A stretch of 64,000 nucleotides of DNA, taken from contig JAZDHY010000022.1 in assembly GCA_043805435.1 (NCBI GenBank), positions 176,447-240,446 on the forward strand. Direction: 5' to 3'. This DNA is from JAEXOD01 sp043805435. Its GTDB lineage: Bacteria > Bacteroidota > Ignavibacteria > Ignavibacteriales > Melioribacteraceae. The translations under genes and the position numbers were made by a program. Shown in pieces: positions 47,695 through 56,591 of this stretch. The notes beneath the pieces are model-generated. The model did not search any database. It was given only the letters and a program-made list of their open reading frames with translations, and was not told where the DNA came from. How positions within the stretch are numbered: position 1 is the stretch's first letter; the number at the start of each line of letters is the position of its first letter.

Positions 47695-48717
47695 ATGTTA
47701 AATAAAATAGATAAAAAATTTATACCTATAATTATGCTGCCTTTATGGTTTGTTATATATTTTTTGCTTGAAAATATTACAAACTTTATTATATACGGTA
47801 TTTTGCAAATGCCACTCCATGCACATCTTACAGATGCTGTATGGTTTTTTGTTTTTGAGGTTCCAAAGGTATTAATGCTTTTAGTGTTAATTGTATTTTT
47901 TGTTGGTATAATAAGAAGTTATTTTTCACCTGAACGAACACGAAAAATATTAGGTGGTAAAAAACTTTTTATCGGTAATATTTTTGCTAGTTTATTAGGG
48001 GTTGTTACACCTTTTTGCTCTTGTTCTGCAATTCCCCTATTTTTAGGATTTGTTCAATCAGGTGTACCTTTAGGAGTTACCTTTTCGTTTTTAATTGCCG
48101 CTCCAATGGTAAATGAAGTAGCTTTAGTGCTGTTGTTTGGATTATTTGGCTGGCAGACTGCATTATTGTATTTATCAACGGGGTTGTTAATTGCAATGGC
48201 TGCGGGTTTTATTATTGGTAAATTAAAACTTGAAAGATTTGTTGAGCCATGGGTTTATGAAATAAAGGCGGCTAATGTAGATTTTGAGGAAGAAAAAATA
48301 AATTTTTCGGAAAGAATAGACGTAGGTTTAGCTGCTGTTAAAGAAATTGTGAGTAAAGTTTGGATATATATTGTAATTGGTATTGCGGTTGGTGCAGGAA
48401 TTCATGGTTATGTACCGGAAAACTTTATGGCCGGATTAATGGGTAAAAGTGCGTGGTGGTCCGTTCCAATTGCAGTAATACTTGGTGTTCCTATGTATTC
48501 CAATGCAGCAGGAATTATACCAATCGTTCAGGCTTTGCTTGGCAAAGGGGCTGCTCTTGGAACAGTATTAGCCTTTATGATGAGTGTTATTGCCTTATCG
48601 CTGCCGGAAGTAATAATACTTAAAAAAGTGCTTAAAATGCAATTGATATTAACTTTTGTGGGTGTTGTTTCAATAGGTATTATAATTGTTGGATATTTAT
48701 TTAATATAATTTATTAA
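47695..48717 (+). CDS. ArsP/DUF318-type permease
   Basis: 340 residues with about eight membrane helices. Family motifs are TPFCSCSAIPLFLGFVQSG (around 100-120), FLIAAPMVNEVAL, and in the second half GVPMYSNAAGIIPI and FMMSVIALSLPE (PF03773). ArsP exports trivalent organoarsenicals; close relatives are proposed to move copper, zinc or other soft metals. It sits between two thioredoxin-like genes, 16 nt after acr3 and 10 nt before the second one, so it is clearly in the operon. With acr3 broken, this may be the only working exporter in the cluster. Confidence 0.85.
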   Translation: MLNKIDKKFIPIIMLPLWFVIYFLLENITNFIIYGILQMPLHAHLTDAVWFFVFEVPKVLMLLVLIVFFVGIIRSYFSPERTRKILGGKKLFIGNIFASLLGVVTPFCSCSAIPLFLGFVQSGVPLGVTFSFLIAAPMVNEVALVLLFGLFGWQTALLYLSTGLLIAMAAGFIIGKLKLERFVEPWVYEIKAANVDFEEEKINFSERIDVGLAAVKEIVSKVWIYIVIGIAVGAGIHGYVPENFMAGLMGKSAWWSVPIAVILGVPMYSNAAGIIPIVQALLGKGAALGTVLAFMMSVIALSLPEVIILKKVLKMQLILTFVGVVSIGIIIVGYLFNIIY

Positions 48718-48727
48718 TGGAGAAATA

Positions 48728-48967
48728 ATGGTTTCTGTAAAAATTCTTGGAATGGGATGTAAAAAGTGCAGTAATTTAGAAGAAAAAGTTAAAAATATTA
48801 TAGAAATAAATAATATTGTTGCACAGGTGGAGAAAATAACTGAAATTCAAGATATTATGAAATATCAAATAATGATGACTCCCGGTTTAGTTATAAATGA
48901 GATTGTAAAAAGTTTTGGTATAATACCAAAGGACGAGCAAATTTTAACATGGTTAAAGGAAGGATAA
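48728..48967 (+). CDS. Small thioredoxin-like protein, second copy
   Basis: 79 residues, a paralogue of the 83-residue protein at 46,346 (shared KxLGxGCxxC, VEKxTExxDIM, MxTPGLVINE). The active site is CKKC. GGAG is 5 nt upstream of the ATG. It probably acts with the permease encoded just before it, as a cytoplasmic thiol carrier or metal chaperone (inference from repeated pairing of such genes). Confidence 0.85.
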   Translation: MVSVKILGMGCKKCSNLEEKVKNIIEINNIVAQVEKITEIQDIMKYQIMMTPGLVINEIVKSFGIIPKDEQILTWLKEG

Positions 48968-48969
48968 AA

Positions 48970-49356
48970 ATGAAAAAGATAATGTATTCTACATTGCTGG
49001 TTATATTTCTAATTAGTTCAGTAATTTTTTCGCAAATTGAAAGCAAAAAAGAACAAATTACAAAACCTAAAGTTACTTTTGTTGAATTAGGTTCGGTTAA
49101 CTGTATTCCCTGCAAAAAAATGCAGCCGGTAATGAAAGCAGTTGAAAAAAAATATGGCGAACAGTTAAAAGTTATTTTTTATGATGTTTGGAAAGAAGAG
49201 TTTAAGAAATATGGTGAACAGTATAAAATTAAGTTAATTCCAACTCAAGTATTTTTAGATGAAAACGGTAAAGAATTTTTCCGACACGAAGGATTTTATC
49301 CCGAAAAAGATATTGACAAAGTTTTACAAAAAAAAGGTTTAACAGCTAAAAAATAA
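48970..49356 (+). CDS. Exported thioredoxin-like protein
   Basis: 128 residues from ATG 48,970, the start that gives a signal peptide (MKKIMYSTLLVIFLISSVIF) and a GGAAGGA ribosome site overlapping the end of the previous gene; an upstream in-frame start would only add seven residues. Thioredoxin domain with CIPC (Cys45, Cys48) in GSVNCIPCKKMQP and the IKLIPTQVF cis-proline segment. It should work in the periplasm, and the CcdA-like protein encoded next is a natural electron donor. Confidence 0.87.
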   Translation: MKKIMYSTLLVIFLISSVIFSQIESKKEQITKPKVTFVELGSVNCIPCKKMQPVMKAVEKKYGEQLKVIFYDVWKEEFKKYGEQYKIKLIPTQVFLDENGKEFFRHEGFYPEKDIDKVLQKKGLTAKK

Positions 49357-49457
49357 TCATGAAAACTTGGATTACGGAAAGCATGTATTTTCTGTGATCC
49401 ATATTCGTAGAGCAGATTTACAAACTGTGTGATAAATGAGGATAAATATCAAATGAC

Positions 49458-49690
49458 CGTTATTTCGATAAAACACATCATGTCACCCCGATGGGGTTTT
49501 TCCTATTTTTTTTCTGTGTTTGCTATAAACATGTCATCCCTACAGGATTTTATTATGCCATCTAATACATTGTTATATAATGTATTACCGTATATTAATT
49601 TCACAGAAGCACGGCAGCGCCGTGCCATGTTTGTAGCCATTCGCACCGCCACCAATTCCAAGAACTCCAGCGGAGCTCCATGTGTGTTTT
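49458..49690 (-). repeat. Dispersed intergenic repeat, copy C (inverted relative to copy B)
   Basis: Reads as the reverse complement of copy B: acgttatttcgata, caccccgatggggt, tttgctata, catgtcatccctacaggatt, acattgttatataatgt, gcacggca-gcgccgtgc, ccaccaatt and ctccagcggag. It lies between the exported thioredoxin gene and the CcdA-like gene. A 116-codon frame across it (49,429-49,779) is treated as fortuitous. Confidence 0.8.
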
Positions 49691-49799
49691 ATCAAATTTT
49701 TATTGTTTTATCAATTTTAACAGAGGCTGTTTATCCCGCTTGCTTCTTTAAATATCTATTATTATATCCCCTATTCTGAAATAATTGAAGGAATCACTA

Positions 49800-50501
49800 A
49801 TGATTGACGCGATTTTTAATGTTTTATACGATGCAATGACCGGTTCGGTTTGGATTGCTGTTTTAGCATCATTTAGCTGGGGGGTGTTAAGTATTTTGCT
49901 CTCCCCATGCCACTTATCAAGTATTCCGCTTATAGTGGGATATATAAGTTCGCAGGGCAAAATATCAACTGCCAGAACGTTGAATATTTCGCTTGTATTT
50001 TCGCTTGGAATATTAATTACAATTGCCGTAATTGGACTTATAACAGCTTCGCTTGGCCGTTTAATGGGTGATATTGGAAGTATAGGCAATTATCTTGTTG
50101 CCGGTGTGTTTTTTATTGTAGGTTTATATCTTTTGGATGTAATCAAACTAAACTGGAATTCCATTGGTATTAATAAAAGCAAACAACAAGGTTTATTAGC
50201 CGCCTTGATTATTGGTTTATTATTCGGATTGGCTTTGGGTCCTTGTACTTTTGCTTATATGGCACCTGTTTTGGGTGTAGTATTTGAAACAGCTCAAACT
50301 AATTATATTTTAGCAATGTTGTATTTGCTTTCTTTTGGTATTGGTCATTGTGCCGTAATAGTAGGTGCCGGAACATTAACAAATCAAGTTCAAAAATATC
50401 TCAATTGGTCTGAAGAATCAAAAGCTCTGCTAATTATTAAAAAAGTGTGCGGTGTTTTGGTAATACTTGGTGGTGTTTATTTGATTTATACAGTACAGTA
50501 A
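49800..50501 (+). CDS. CcdA/DsbD-like transmembrane electron carrier
   Basis: 233 residues from ATG 49,800 (GAAGGAAT 8 nt upstream; an in-frame TTG 15 nt earlier would bury that site). Six membrane helices with the CcdA cysteine pair: LLSPCHLSS (Cys37, helix 1) and LALGPCTFAYM (Cys149, helix 4), in an internal two-fold repeat. CcdA moves electrons from cytoplasmic thioredoxin to periplasmic thiol proteins. Here its likely client is the exported thioredoxin encoded upstream. Ends at a bidirectional terminator shared with tRNA-Gln. Confidence 0.9.
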   Translation: MIDAIFNVLYDAMTGSVWIAVLASFSWGVLSILLSPCHLSSIPLIVGYISSQGKISTARTLNISLVFSLGILITIAVIGLITASLGRLMGDIGSIGNYLVAGVFFIVGLYLLDVIKLNWNSIGINKSKQQGLLAALIIGLLFGLALGPCTFAYMAPVLGVVFETAQTNYILAMLYLLSFGIGHCAVIVGAGTLTNQVQKYLNWSEESKALLIIKKVCGVLVILGGVYLIYTVQ

Positions 50502-50532
50502 TAGACAACGTTGTACAAATATTTAAAACAAA

Positions 50533-50560
50533 AAAGCGGATAATATCCGCTTTTTTTTTT
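50533..50560. terminator. Bidirectional terminator
   Basis: AGCGGATA-A-TATCCGCT is a perfect hairpin with ten T on the plus side and A-rich sequence on the other, so it can stop both the CcdA-like transcript and the minus-strand tRNA-Gln. Confidence 0.88.
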
Positions 50561-50561
50561 G

Positions 50562-50634
50562 CTGCCCCGCCAGGGCTCGAACCTAGACTATCCTGATCCA
50601 GAGTCAGACGTGTTACCAATTACACCACGGGGCA
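50562..50634 (-). tRNA. tRNA-Gln (anticodon CTG)
   Basis: 73 nt. Acceptor TGCCCCG/CGGGGCA, D arm TGGTGTAATTGGTAACAC, anticodon stem TCTGA/TCAGG with loop CTCTGGA (anticodon CTG), T arm CTAGG-TTCGAGC-CCTGG, discriminator G. U1-A72 is typical of bacterial tRNA-Gln. CCA is not encoded. Confidence 0.95.
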
Positions 50635-50770
50635 AAATTTAGATTTTAAAAATAGCTAACTTAAAGGAATAAATCAACTATCTTTTAAATTTTATTAATT
50701 TTAACATAAATTTATAACTATATATTTTATCAAAAAAATGTTATTTTGTTAATAAAAAAAATATAAAAAT

Positions 50771-51607
50771 ATGAAAACTAAAATTGTTTTTATTTTAATC
50801 TTTGTTTATCAGTTAATTTTCAGTCAAATTGTTGAACTTGACAAAAAAATCGGCAAATTTTCTAAAGCCGGTTCTTTTTCGTTAGTTCATTCGGGTTATA
50901 TATATGTTTCGGATAGAGATAATGACGAAGTGTACAAAATGGATTTTGACGGCATTATAATTAAGCAGATTGGGGGTTACGGCTGGGACATAGGTTTATT
51001 TGATGAACCGGTTGATGTTTTTGCTAACGAATTAAATGTTTATATTGCGGATAAAAATAATGACAGGATACAAATTCTTGACAGAGAATTAAATTTTCTA
51101 TCGGAATTTAAGACAAATAATAAAGAATCCGAATCTTACACGTTTGTAAAACCAACCTGTTTTGCCATTAGCAACCAAAGCGATTTATTGGTACTTGATT
51201 CGTATAATAACCGTATTCTAAAATATGATTTAACAGGCCGATTTTTACAAGAAATTGGGAATTATGATTCCGGTGAATATTCATTAAGTAATCCAGTAAA
51301 ATTTGCAATTTCACCCGATGGTAAAATATTTGTAGTAAACGATGATGTAATATTTGTTTTTGACCAATATGGAAACGGTATTGCTAAACTAGACATTGGC
51401 TTTAATGCAACAGGTATAAAAATATTTGAAACCATACTTTCGCTTAATAATGATAAACTTATAAAATCAATAGATTTAAGAGATATTAATTCGGATTTTA
51501 TTGAATATAAACTTGAAGAAGATATAAGTATTTTAGAGACTTTTATTTCAAATAATAAATTATTTGTACTTACTAAAAACACTGTATATGTTTACAATAT
51601 TTTATAA
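50771..51607 (+). CDS. Exported NHL-repeat beta-propeller protein
   Basis: 278 residues with a signal peptide (VFILIFVYQLIFSQ). Repeated NHL-type strands: YVSDRDNDEVYKMDFDG, YIADKNNDRIQILDRE, LVLDSYNNRILKYDLTG and FVVNDDVIFVFDQYGN, each about 45 residues apart, predicting a six-bladed propeller. Such proteins bind other proteins or ligands in the periplasm; no enzymatic residues are seen. The gene overlaps the following DUF2085 gene by 20 nt, so the two are co-translated. Confidence 0.8.
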   Translation: MKTKIVFILIFVYQLIFSQIVELDKKIGKFSKAGSFSLVHSGYIYVSDRDNDEVYKMDFDGIIIKQIGGYGWDIGLFDEPVDVFANELNVYIADKNNDRIQILDRELNFLSEFKTNNKESESYTFVKPTCFAISNQSDLLVLDSYNNRILKYDLTGRFLQEIGNYDSGEYSLSNPVKFAISPDGKIFVVNDDVIFVFDQYGNGIAKLDIGFNATGIKIFETILSLNNDKLIKSIDLRDINSDFIEYKLEEDISILETFISNNKLFVLTKNTVYVYNIL

Positions 51608-52073
51608 GTCTCATTTTACAAAGTTAAATATAGTTTTATTTTTGGGTTTATCCTTTTGGATAAGTCTAATATTTTTCGAAATATTTCTTAAATATGTGCC
51701 TAATTTAGTAATATTATTACCTTTTTTGAAAAAATCACTTTCGTTAGTCTGTCATCAAAACGAAAACAAATTAATAGATGTTTGTGGTATTAACAGCCTT
51801 GTTTGTATAAGGTGCTCCGGTTTATATTTAGGAGCATGGTTCGGTTCGTTTTTATTATTTTTTATCCCATTTTTATTTAAAAAAATAAATAAAATGTATT
51901 TTTTTACTGCTTTAATGTTAATGGTGTTTGATGTTTTTTTTATTACAATTAATTTATACATTTATAACAAATTATTAAGTTTTTTTTCGGGAATGTTTTT
52001 AGGTGTGGTTTGTTTTTTATATCTTTACAAAAGCCTTTTTGAATATTATGCAGTGAATAATAATGATGATTAA
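51588..52073 (+). CDS. DUF2085 membrane protein
   Basis: 161 residues from ATG 51,588; an in-frame TTG 24 nt earlier is less likely. Three to four membrane helices. The DUF2085 (PF09858) signature is visible as SLVCHQNENK and, 15-20 residues on, LVCIRCSGLYLGAWFG: conserved CHQ and CxRCxG, probably a metal or haem site. The function of the family is unknown. Part of a four-gene plus-strand run with overlapping ends. Confidence 0.82.
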   Translation: MFTIFYKSHFTKLNIVLFLGLSFWISLIFFEIFLKYVPNLVILLPFLKKSLSLVCHQNENKLIDVCGINSLVCIRCSGLYLGAWFGSFLLFFIPFLFKKINKMYFFTALMLMVFDVFFITINLYIYNKLLSFFSGMFLGVVCFLYLYKSLFEYYAVNNNDD

Positions 52074-52575
52074 AAAATATATATCCCCCTTTGTTTGTGG
52101 ATTTAGTGCAGGTGTTTTACAAATAGTACCGGTTGCTAAAAGTTTTGCATGTTGTTTGATAATTCCGGTGGCAGCTTATTTTTCGTTGTTATTAGATCAA
52201 AAAGCAAATAAAGATTATTCTCGCATAACTGTAAAAAAAGCAATAACTTTTGGAATATTAACCGGGTTAAATGCAGCTTTGTTTGGAACTTTATTTGAGG
52301 TCATTATTACGCTAATTACAAAAAATAACGACTTGGTTTCAGCACTTCCCGAAGTACAAAAAATGCTTGTTAATTTCCCTATTGACCCCCATCTGAAAAA
52401 AGAAGTTCTTGCATTATTAAATGGAGTGATATATAGCATTAAACATTATGGTTTTTCATTTATTTATTCATTTTCAATCTTAATGAACAACTTAATAATA
52501 AATACATTATTTGGTTTAATTGGCGGTTTAATTGCCATGCAAATTATTAACAAAAAAAACAGTGCCGGCATATGA
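52063..52575 (+). CDS. Hypothetical four-helix membrane protein
   Basis: 170 residues, overlapping the previous gene by 11 nt. Hydrophobic segments lie near 8-25, 28-45, 62-85 and 142-162. An early CGFSAGVLQIVPVAKSFACC segment and a Gly-rich last helix (LFGLIGGLIAMQI) are the most distinctive parts. The shape resembles the DUF4199-type small membrane proteins of Bacteroidota, but I cannot assign it safely. Confidence 0.65.
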   Translation: MMIKKYISPFVCGFSAGVLQIVPVAKSFACCLIIPVAAYFSLLLDQKANKDYSRITVKKAITFGILTGLNAALFGTLFEVIITLITKNNDLVSALPEVQKMLVNFPIDPHLKKEVLALLNGVIYSIKHYGFSFIYSFSILMNNLIINTLFGLIGGLIAMQIINKKNSAGI

Positions 52576-52868
52576 TAGTAGGATTTATATTTTTCGTTCA
52601 TTTTGTTTTTATATTAGCAATATTTGTAAAAAAATGGCAGGATGAATCATTATCGGCCGGTATTACAAATTCATTTTTAATAATTATTTTATTTGCAATT
52701 GGTTGGTCGCTAACAACTTTTATTGCTAAAGTAATTTTTGAACCGAAAGGATTTGGGATTTACTTTGATAGAGATACTATATCATTAACTGTTTTATCTG
52801 TATTTGAATACTTCTTTTATAAGATGTATTTTAAAAAAGATTTTATCTCAAACGATAAGGAAAAGTAA
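52572..52868 (+). CDS. Hypothetical small membrane protein
   Basis: 98 residues, start codon overlapping the stop of the previous gene (ATGA). Helices near 2-20 and 35-55, and a weaker one near 75-90, with a lysine-rich tail. No family recognised. Its 3' end overlaps the 3' end of the convergent TonB gene by 26 nt. Confidence 0.6.
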   Translation: MIVGFIFFVHFVFILAIFVKKWQDESLSAGITNSFLIIILFAIGWSLTTFIAKVIFEPKGFGIYFDRDTISLTVLSVFEYFFYKMYFKKDFISNDKEK

Positions 52869-53481
52869 TTACTACTGTTTGATCAACCTGCTTAGCATTT
52901 TTTGGTAATGGTTCAAAACGCCATTGACTTAACGAATTCATTGCCGAATTTTCTAATTTACTATCCGCTTTAATTAATGGAATTATTCTTCCAACAGTAC
53001 CATCAGGCATAATTGTAAATCTTAATTTTATATCAATTTCTTTTGATACACCATCAGGGTATTTAGGTAAAGGATAATGATATATCTTCCTTTTACCTCT
53101 TCCGCCAAAATCAATTGCAAAACCATCTCCTCCATCACCAAATCCGTTTTCTTCATTATCCGAACTTGAATAATCCGGTGAAAGATCTTGTGGTTTTACT
53201 TCTTTTTTCTCTTCTGATTTAGGAGAAACATTATTATTTTCATCAACATTTTTAGTTTTTGGAAGTTCTACGGCCTCTTCTTTTAATTCTTGAGTTTCAA
53301 TTCTTTTTTCTTTTATAGCAGAATTAAATCCACCGTAACCAGAAGAACCAAAACCAAGTGTTATATATTCTTCTTCAACCTCAATAGTAGAAGCATTAAA
53401 AAAGAGTAGTAAAACAAAAATTATAACATGAATAATAATTGAATATATTGATGAATAAAACTCGGGAGTAAATTTTTTCAT
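52843..53481 (-). CDS. tonB: TonB-like energy transducer
   Basis: 212 residues. N-terminal membrane helix (SIYSIIIHVIIFVLLLFF, about 11-28), a charged linker rich in Glu, Lys and Pro to about 130, and a C-terminal TonB domain: KEIDIKLRFTIMPDGTVG, NSAMNSLSQWRFEPLPK and VVITFPYRLR, with the family-typical (V/I)xxSLxxWRFxP pattern. It shares one base with exbD, so it is the third member of an exbB-exbD-tonB unit that links inner-membrane proton flow to outer-membrane partners. The plug-less barrel encoded upstream in the same operon is a plausible target. Confidence 0.85.
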   Translation of the reverse strand: MKKFTPEFYSSIYSIIIHVIIFVLLLFFNASTIEVEEEYITLGFGSSGYGGFNSAIKEKRIETQELKEEAVELPKTKNVDENNNVSPKSEEKKEVKPQDLSPDYSSSDNEENGFGDGGDGFAIDFGGRGKRKIYHYPLPKYPDGVSKEIDIKLRFTIMPDGTVGRIIPLIKADSKLENSAMNSLSQWRFEPLPKNAKQVDQTVVITFPYRLR

Positions 53482-53885
53482 TAAAACGATTCTTTTTCTG
53501 TTTCTATTGTAAACTTATCAATTCCAATCCCTTTTGCCATGTCCATAACCTTAATAACCAATTCAATACTTACAGTTTTGTCTGCTTTAATAATTAAATT
53601 ATTTTCCTCATTAAGTTTTACACCAGCACTAAGTTTGGCAGGAAGAAGATCTATTGAAGTAATTTCGGTACCATAATAAATTTGATTTCGTTCAGTTAAA
53701 GTAACAATTAAAGCAGAAGGATTAACCTGTTCATTATTTTTTGCACCCGGTAGTTTTACTTTTACACCGGTTTGAATAACAAATTGTGAAGTAAGAAGAA
53801 AAAAGATTAATAAAAGCATTACAATATCGGTTAAAGACGAATATGAAAACGCACTTAATGGTTTATTAGTTGTTTGTAATTTCAT
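53481..53885 (-). CDS. exbD: ExbD/TolR-type proton-channel subunit
   Basis: 134 residues. One membrane helix with the conserved proton-carrying aspartate in SLTDIVMLLLIFFLLTSQF (Asp20), then a periplasmic domain starting VKVKLPGA and ending in the IGIDKFTIETEKE strand. Standard ExbD layout and length. Seven nt after exbB. Confidence 0.88.
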   Translation of the reverse strand: MKLQTTNKPLSAFSYSSLTDIVMLLLIFFLLTSQFVIQTGVKVKLPGAKNNEQVNPSALIVTLTERNQIYYGTEITSIDLLPAKLSAGVKLNEENNLIIKADKTVSIELVIKVMDMAKGIGIDKFTIETEKESF

Positions 53886-53892
53886 TTAGCAC

Positions 53893-54549
53893 CTAATTTT
53901 CAGCATCATAATCTTCATAATTGATATTTTTATTTTTTGACATTTCTTCAAGAATATCAATAATATCATTTGCTACTACTTCCATATCTACAACAAGTTT
54001 ATTTACCATTTCAATAAGCGTATTATATAAAGTTAATGCAGCAATACCAACTATTAGACCAAAAGCAGTTGTTAATAATGCTTCCCAAATACCACCTGCC
54101 AGATCACTTGGATTAGTTGCGCCATGTAATGCTTCAATTTTTCTAAATGCGGCAATCATACCGGTTACTGTTCCTAAAAAGCCTAATAATGGAGCAGCCC
54201 CCGAAATTGTTGCTAAAAGAGATAATCCTTTTTCTAATCTTACTAATTCTTGACGTCCCGCATTTTCAATAGCCTCTTTAACTCTTTCATTTCCTAAAGT
54301 GAATTTTTTTAGTCCTTTTTTAACAATATTACTAACAGAGGATTTTTCTTGATTACAAAAACTAATTGCTCCGGCAATATCTCTTTTTTTTAGAAAAGAA
54401 CGTAATTTAACTAAAAAAGCAGGTATATTTGCTTTTGATTTTTTTATTACTAAATATCTTTCAATAATAATTTTAACCGCAATGGCCGAACATAAAAGTA
54501 TCGGCCACATAATAAAACCACCTTGTAAAAAGATTGAGAAAAAACTCAT
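53893..54549 (-). CDS. exbB: ExbB/TolQ/MotA-type proton-channel subunit
   Basis: 218 residues with three membrane helices (about 10-27, 108-132, 150-175). Family hallmarks are the RLEKGLSLLATISGAAPLLGFLGTVTGMI segment and ALLTTAFGLIVGIAALTLYN. The cytoplasmic loop is short. The TonB and ExbD genes follow directly. No TolA, TolB or Pal gene is nearby, so ExbB is a better name than TolQ. Confidence 0.9.
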   Translation of the reverse strand: MSFFSIFLQGGFIMWPILLCSAIAVKIIIERYLVIKKSKANIPAFLVKLRSFLKKRDIAGAISFCNQEKSSVSNIVKKGLKKFTLGNERVKEAIENAGRQELVRLEKGLSLLATISGAAPLLGFLGTVTGMIAAFRKIEALHGATNPSDLAGGIWEALLTTAFGLIVGIAALTLYNTLIEMVNKLVVDMEVVANDIIDILEEMSKNKNINYEDYDAEN

Positions 54550-54569
54550 ATTATTCCTATTATAATTTT

Positions 54570-56579
54570 CTAAAGATTATGTTGTTTTCTGTAATTTTCA
54601 GCCTCATCTTTGGAATTAAAATCAAATATTTTAACTCTGTACCAAACACCCATTCTACTTAAATTAACTTCAACTATATATGCATTAAATCCTTTTCTTC
54701 TTAATCTAAACACTTCAACTTCGGCCCTCGATTTTGACTGCCATGATGATGTTTGAATATTATATTTACTACCGTCAAAATATATTTTTTCTGTTATTAA
54801 TTTGTCTTCAGTTGTTTTTTTATAAAGATTTTTATCGTTTATTACCTTATTGTCGGCAGGAAGTATAACCTTATTGTCCTTCTTTATACTTTCTTTATTC
54901 AAACTTGTTTCAACTTTAGGTTCTAAATTTGTTTTATTTTCTTTAGTTGGTGCAATTTTCGTATTTAAATCAGTTGAAATTTCTTTTTCTTTTACATCAA
55001 CATTTAATGTATCGGTTTTAATTATGCTTGTTGAATCAATAATTTTCTTTTCTTCAACCGGTTTAATTATTTCTTCTTTTTTAGATTCAGTTTTATATTT
55101 CGAATTATGTAAATTTTCCGAATTGTTTGAATGTTTAAAAAAGACATAATATACAACTCCGGCTGCACCTAACAAAATAGCAGCAATAATTAATATTAAT
55201 ATTAATCTGCTAAATTTTAATGGTCCTTTTTTTGAAGGTGTTTGAATTGTTTTTTCTTCTTGTAATCCATCAAACAAATCATCAATACTTGAATCTAACA
55301 ATTTATTGTTATCATCTTCATTACTTAATAATTTTAAATTAGCTTCTTTATTTGTTCCTGCATCTATCAATTCATCAGAGTCACTTGTATTTTCTATTTC
55401 TGTTTCATAAATCTGCTCTTCGTCAATTTTAAATTCATCCTTATCAATTACTTTTGTATCTTCAACCAAATCAATTTTATCAATATCATCTAAATTAATT
55501 TCTTCTTGGTCCTCATCAGTGCCGGAAAATAGCTCATCTTCCAGTTCTTTATTCCAGTCTAAACTATCATTATTTTTCGTATTTGCTGATGTTGGTTCCG
55601 GTTCATATTCTAGATCTCCATCTGCTTTGGAATTGAACTCTTCCTTTAACATATCAACAAAAATGTCTTTTTCTAAATTAGTTTCCTCAAATGATAAATC
55701 TTCAAAACCCTTGGAAAAAAGATCATCTATTACCAAACCATCATATGTTTGCGTTTCCGCTTCATCCTGCCTATCATCGTTATCAATAACAACATTATTT
55801 CCTTCAACAACAGACTCATCCTCAATATTATTGTTGAATGCAAATAATTCTAATTCCGGTTCAATATCATCTTTTGTGTTTTCAATAATTTCAGGAATAG
55901 ATTTTGAAATTATTCCATTAACTCTCTCATTAATCAAAATATCGTCGATGTTGTCGTTAATTGACAAAATATTTGTTAAATCGAGTACCGAAAAATCCTT
56001 GTCCGATTCATTTATACTTTTCTCTTCAATTAAGGTATCAATATCACTTGAAAAAGCATAATTCTCATCTGAAGTTGGAATAAAGTCTTCCCACAAATTA
56101 ATTCCTTCTAAAAAATCGGATTGTGTAATAATAGAGTTTATCTTCTCTTCAATAGCTTTTTTCAGTAAAATTAATGAGGTTGTTGGATTATCAGGATTTA
56201 AACCTTCTTTATCAAAAAGAATAATTGGTTTATTTACGGATAAAGAAAATATGTTTTCATCAAATTCAAAATTTAATTCCGATTTTGTATTAATTTTTAT
56301 ATTAAAATAAGCAAAATCAAAATTATCTTTATTATTGCTGAAGGGTGAAAAAATAAGTGTATCATTTAATGCTGAATTAGGAACAAATACAGATCCCAAG
56401 AATAAACCCTTTTTACGTTGAAATAAACCAATATTCGGTATTTTAATAGTCTCATCATATTGCAGTGCCGCAGAAATTTTTTTAATAAAAATTTCATATG
56501 CCAAATTTCTCTCAGAATTAGAAACACCTAATTCTTGACTGATTTTTTCAATTAATACTTCTTCTTGATTTTTTTTCAT
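54570..56579 (-). CDS. HU-like/SPOR bitopic membrane protein
   Basis: 669 residues. The N-terminus (about 1-95) resembles the bacterial CCDC81/HU-like domain seen in Bacteroidota SPOR proteins (IKIPNIGLFQRKKG). Then comes a very acidic, probably disordered region to about 450, a basic KKGPLKFSR patch and one membrane helix (about 459-480). A Lys/Glu-rich periplasmic linker leads to a C-terminal SPOR domain (about 598-669: YNIQTSSWQSKSRAEVEVFRL, WYRVKIFDF). SPOR domains bind denuded peptidoglycan strands at division sites. It lies 20 nt before exbB, so it may couple the motor complex to the cell wall (inference). Confidence 0.8.
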   Translation of the reverse strand: MKKNQEEVLIEKISQELGVSNSERNLAYEIFIKKISAALQYDETIKIPNIGLFQRKKGLFLGSVFVPNSALNDTLIFSPFSNNKDNFDFAYFNIKINTKSELNFEFDENIFSLSVNKPIILFDKEGLNPDNPTTSLILLKKAIEEKINSIITQSDFLEGINLWEDFIPTSDENYAFSSDIDTLIEEKSINESDKDFSVLDLTNILSINDNIDDILINERVNGIISKSIPEIIENTKDDIEPELELFAFNNNIEDESVVEGNNVVIDNDDRQDEAETQTYDGLVIDDLFSKGFEDLSFEETNLEKDIFVDMLKEEFNSKADGDLEYEPEPTSANTKNNDSLDWNKELEDELFSGTDEDQEEINLDDIDKIDLVEDTKVIDKDEFKIDEEQIYETEIENTSDSDELIDAGTNKEANLKLLSNEDDNNKLLDSSIDDLFDGLQEEKTIQTPSKKGPLKFSRLILILIIAAILLGAAGVVYYVFFKHSNNSENLHNSKYKTESKKEEIIKPVEEKKIIDSTSIIKTDTLNVDVKEKEISTDLNTKIAPTKENKTNLEPKVETSLNKESIKKDNKVILPADNKVINDKNLYKKTTEDKLITEKIYFDGSKYNIQTSSWQSKSRAEVEVFRLRRKGFNAYIVEVNLSRMGVWYRVKIFDFNSKDEAENYRKQHNL

Positions 56580-56591
56580 TTTTATCTCAAA

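Noticed and set aside
49429..49779. 116-codon plus-strand frame
   Set aside because: Lies across repeat copy C; its peptide matches the frame in copy B only because the repeat DNA is shared.
52843..54549. Naming the ExbB/ExbD/TonB genes as Tol-Pal
   Set aside because: No TolA, TolB or Pal gene is present and the third gene has a clear TonB C-terminal domain.
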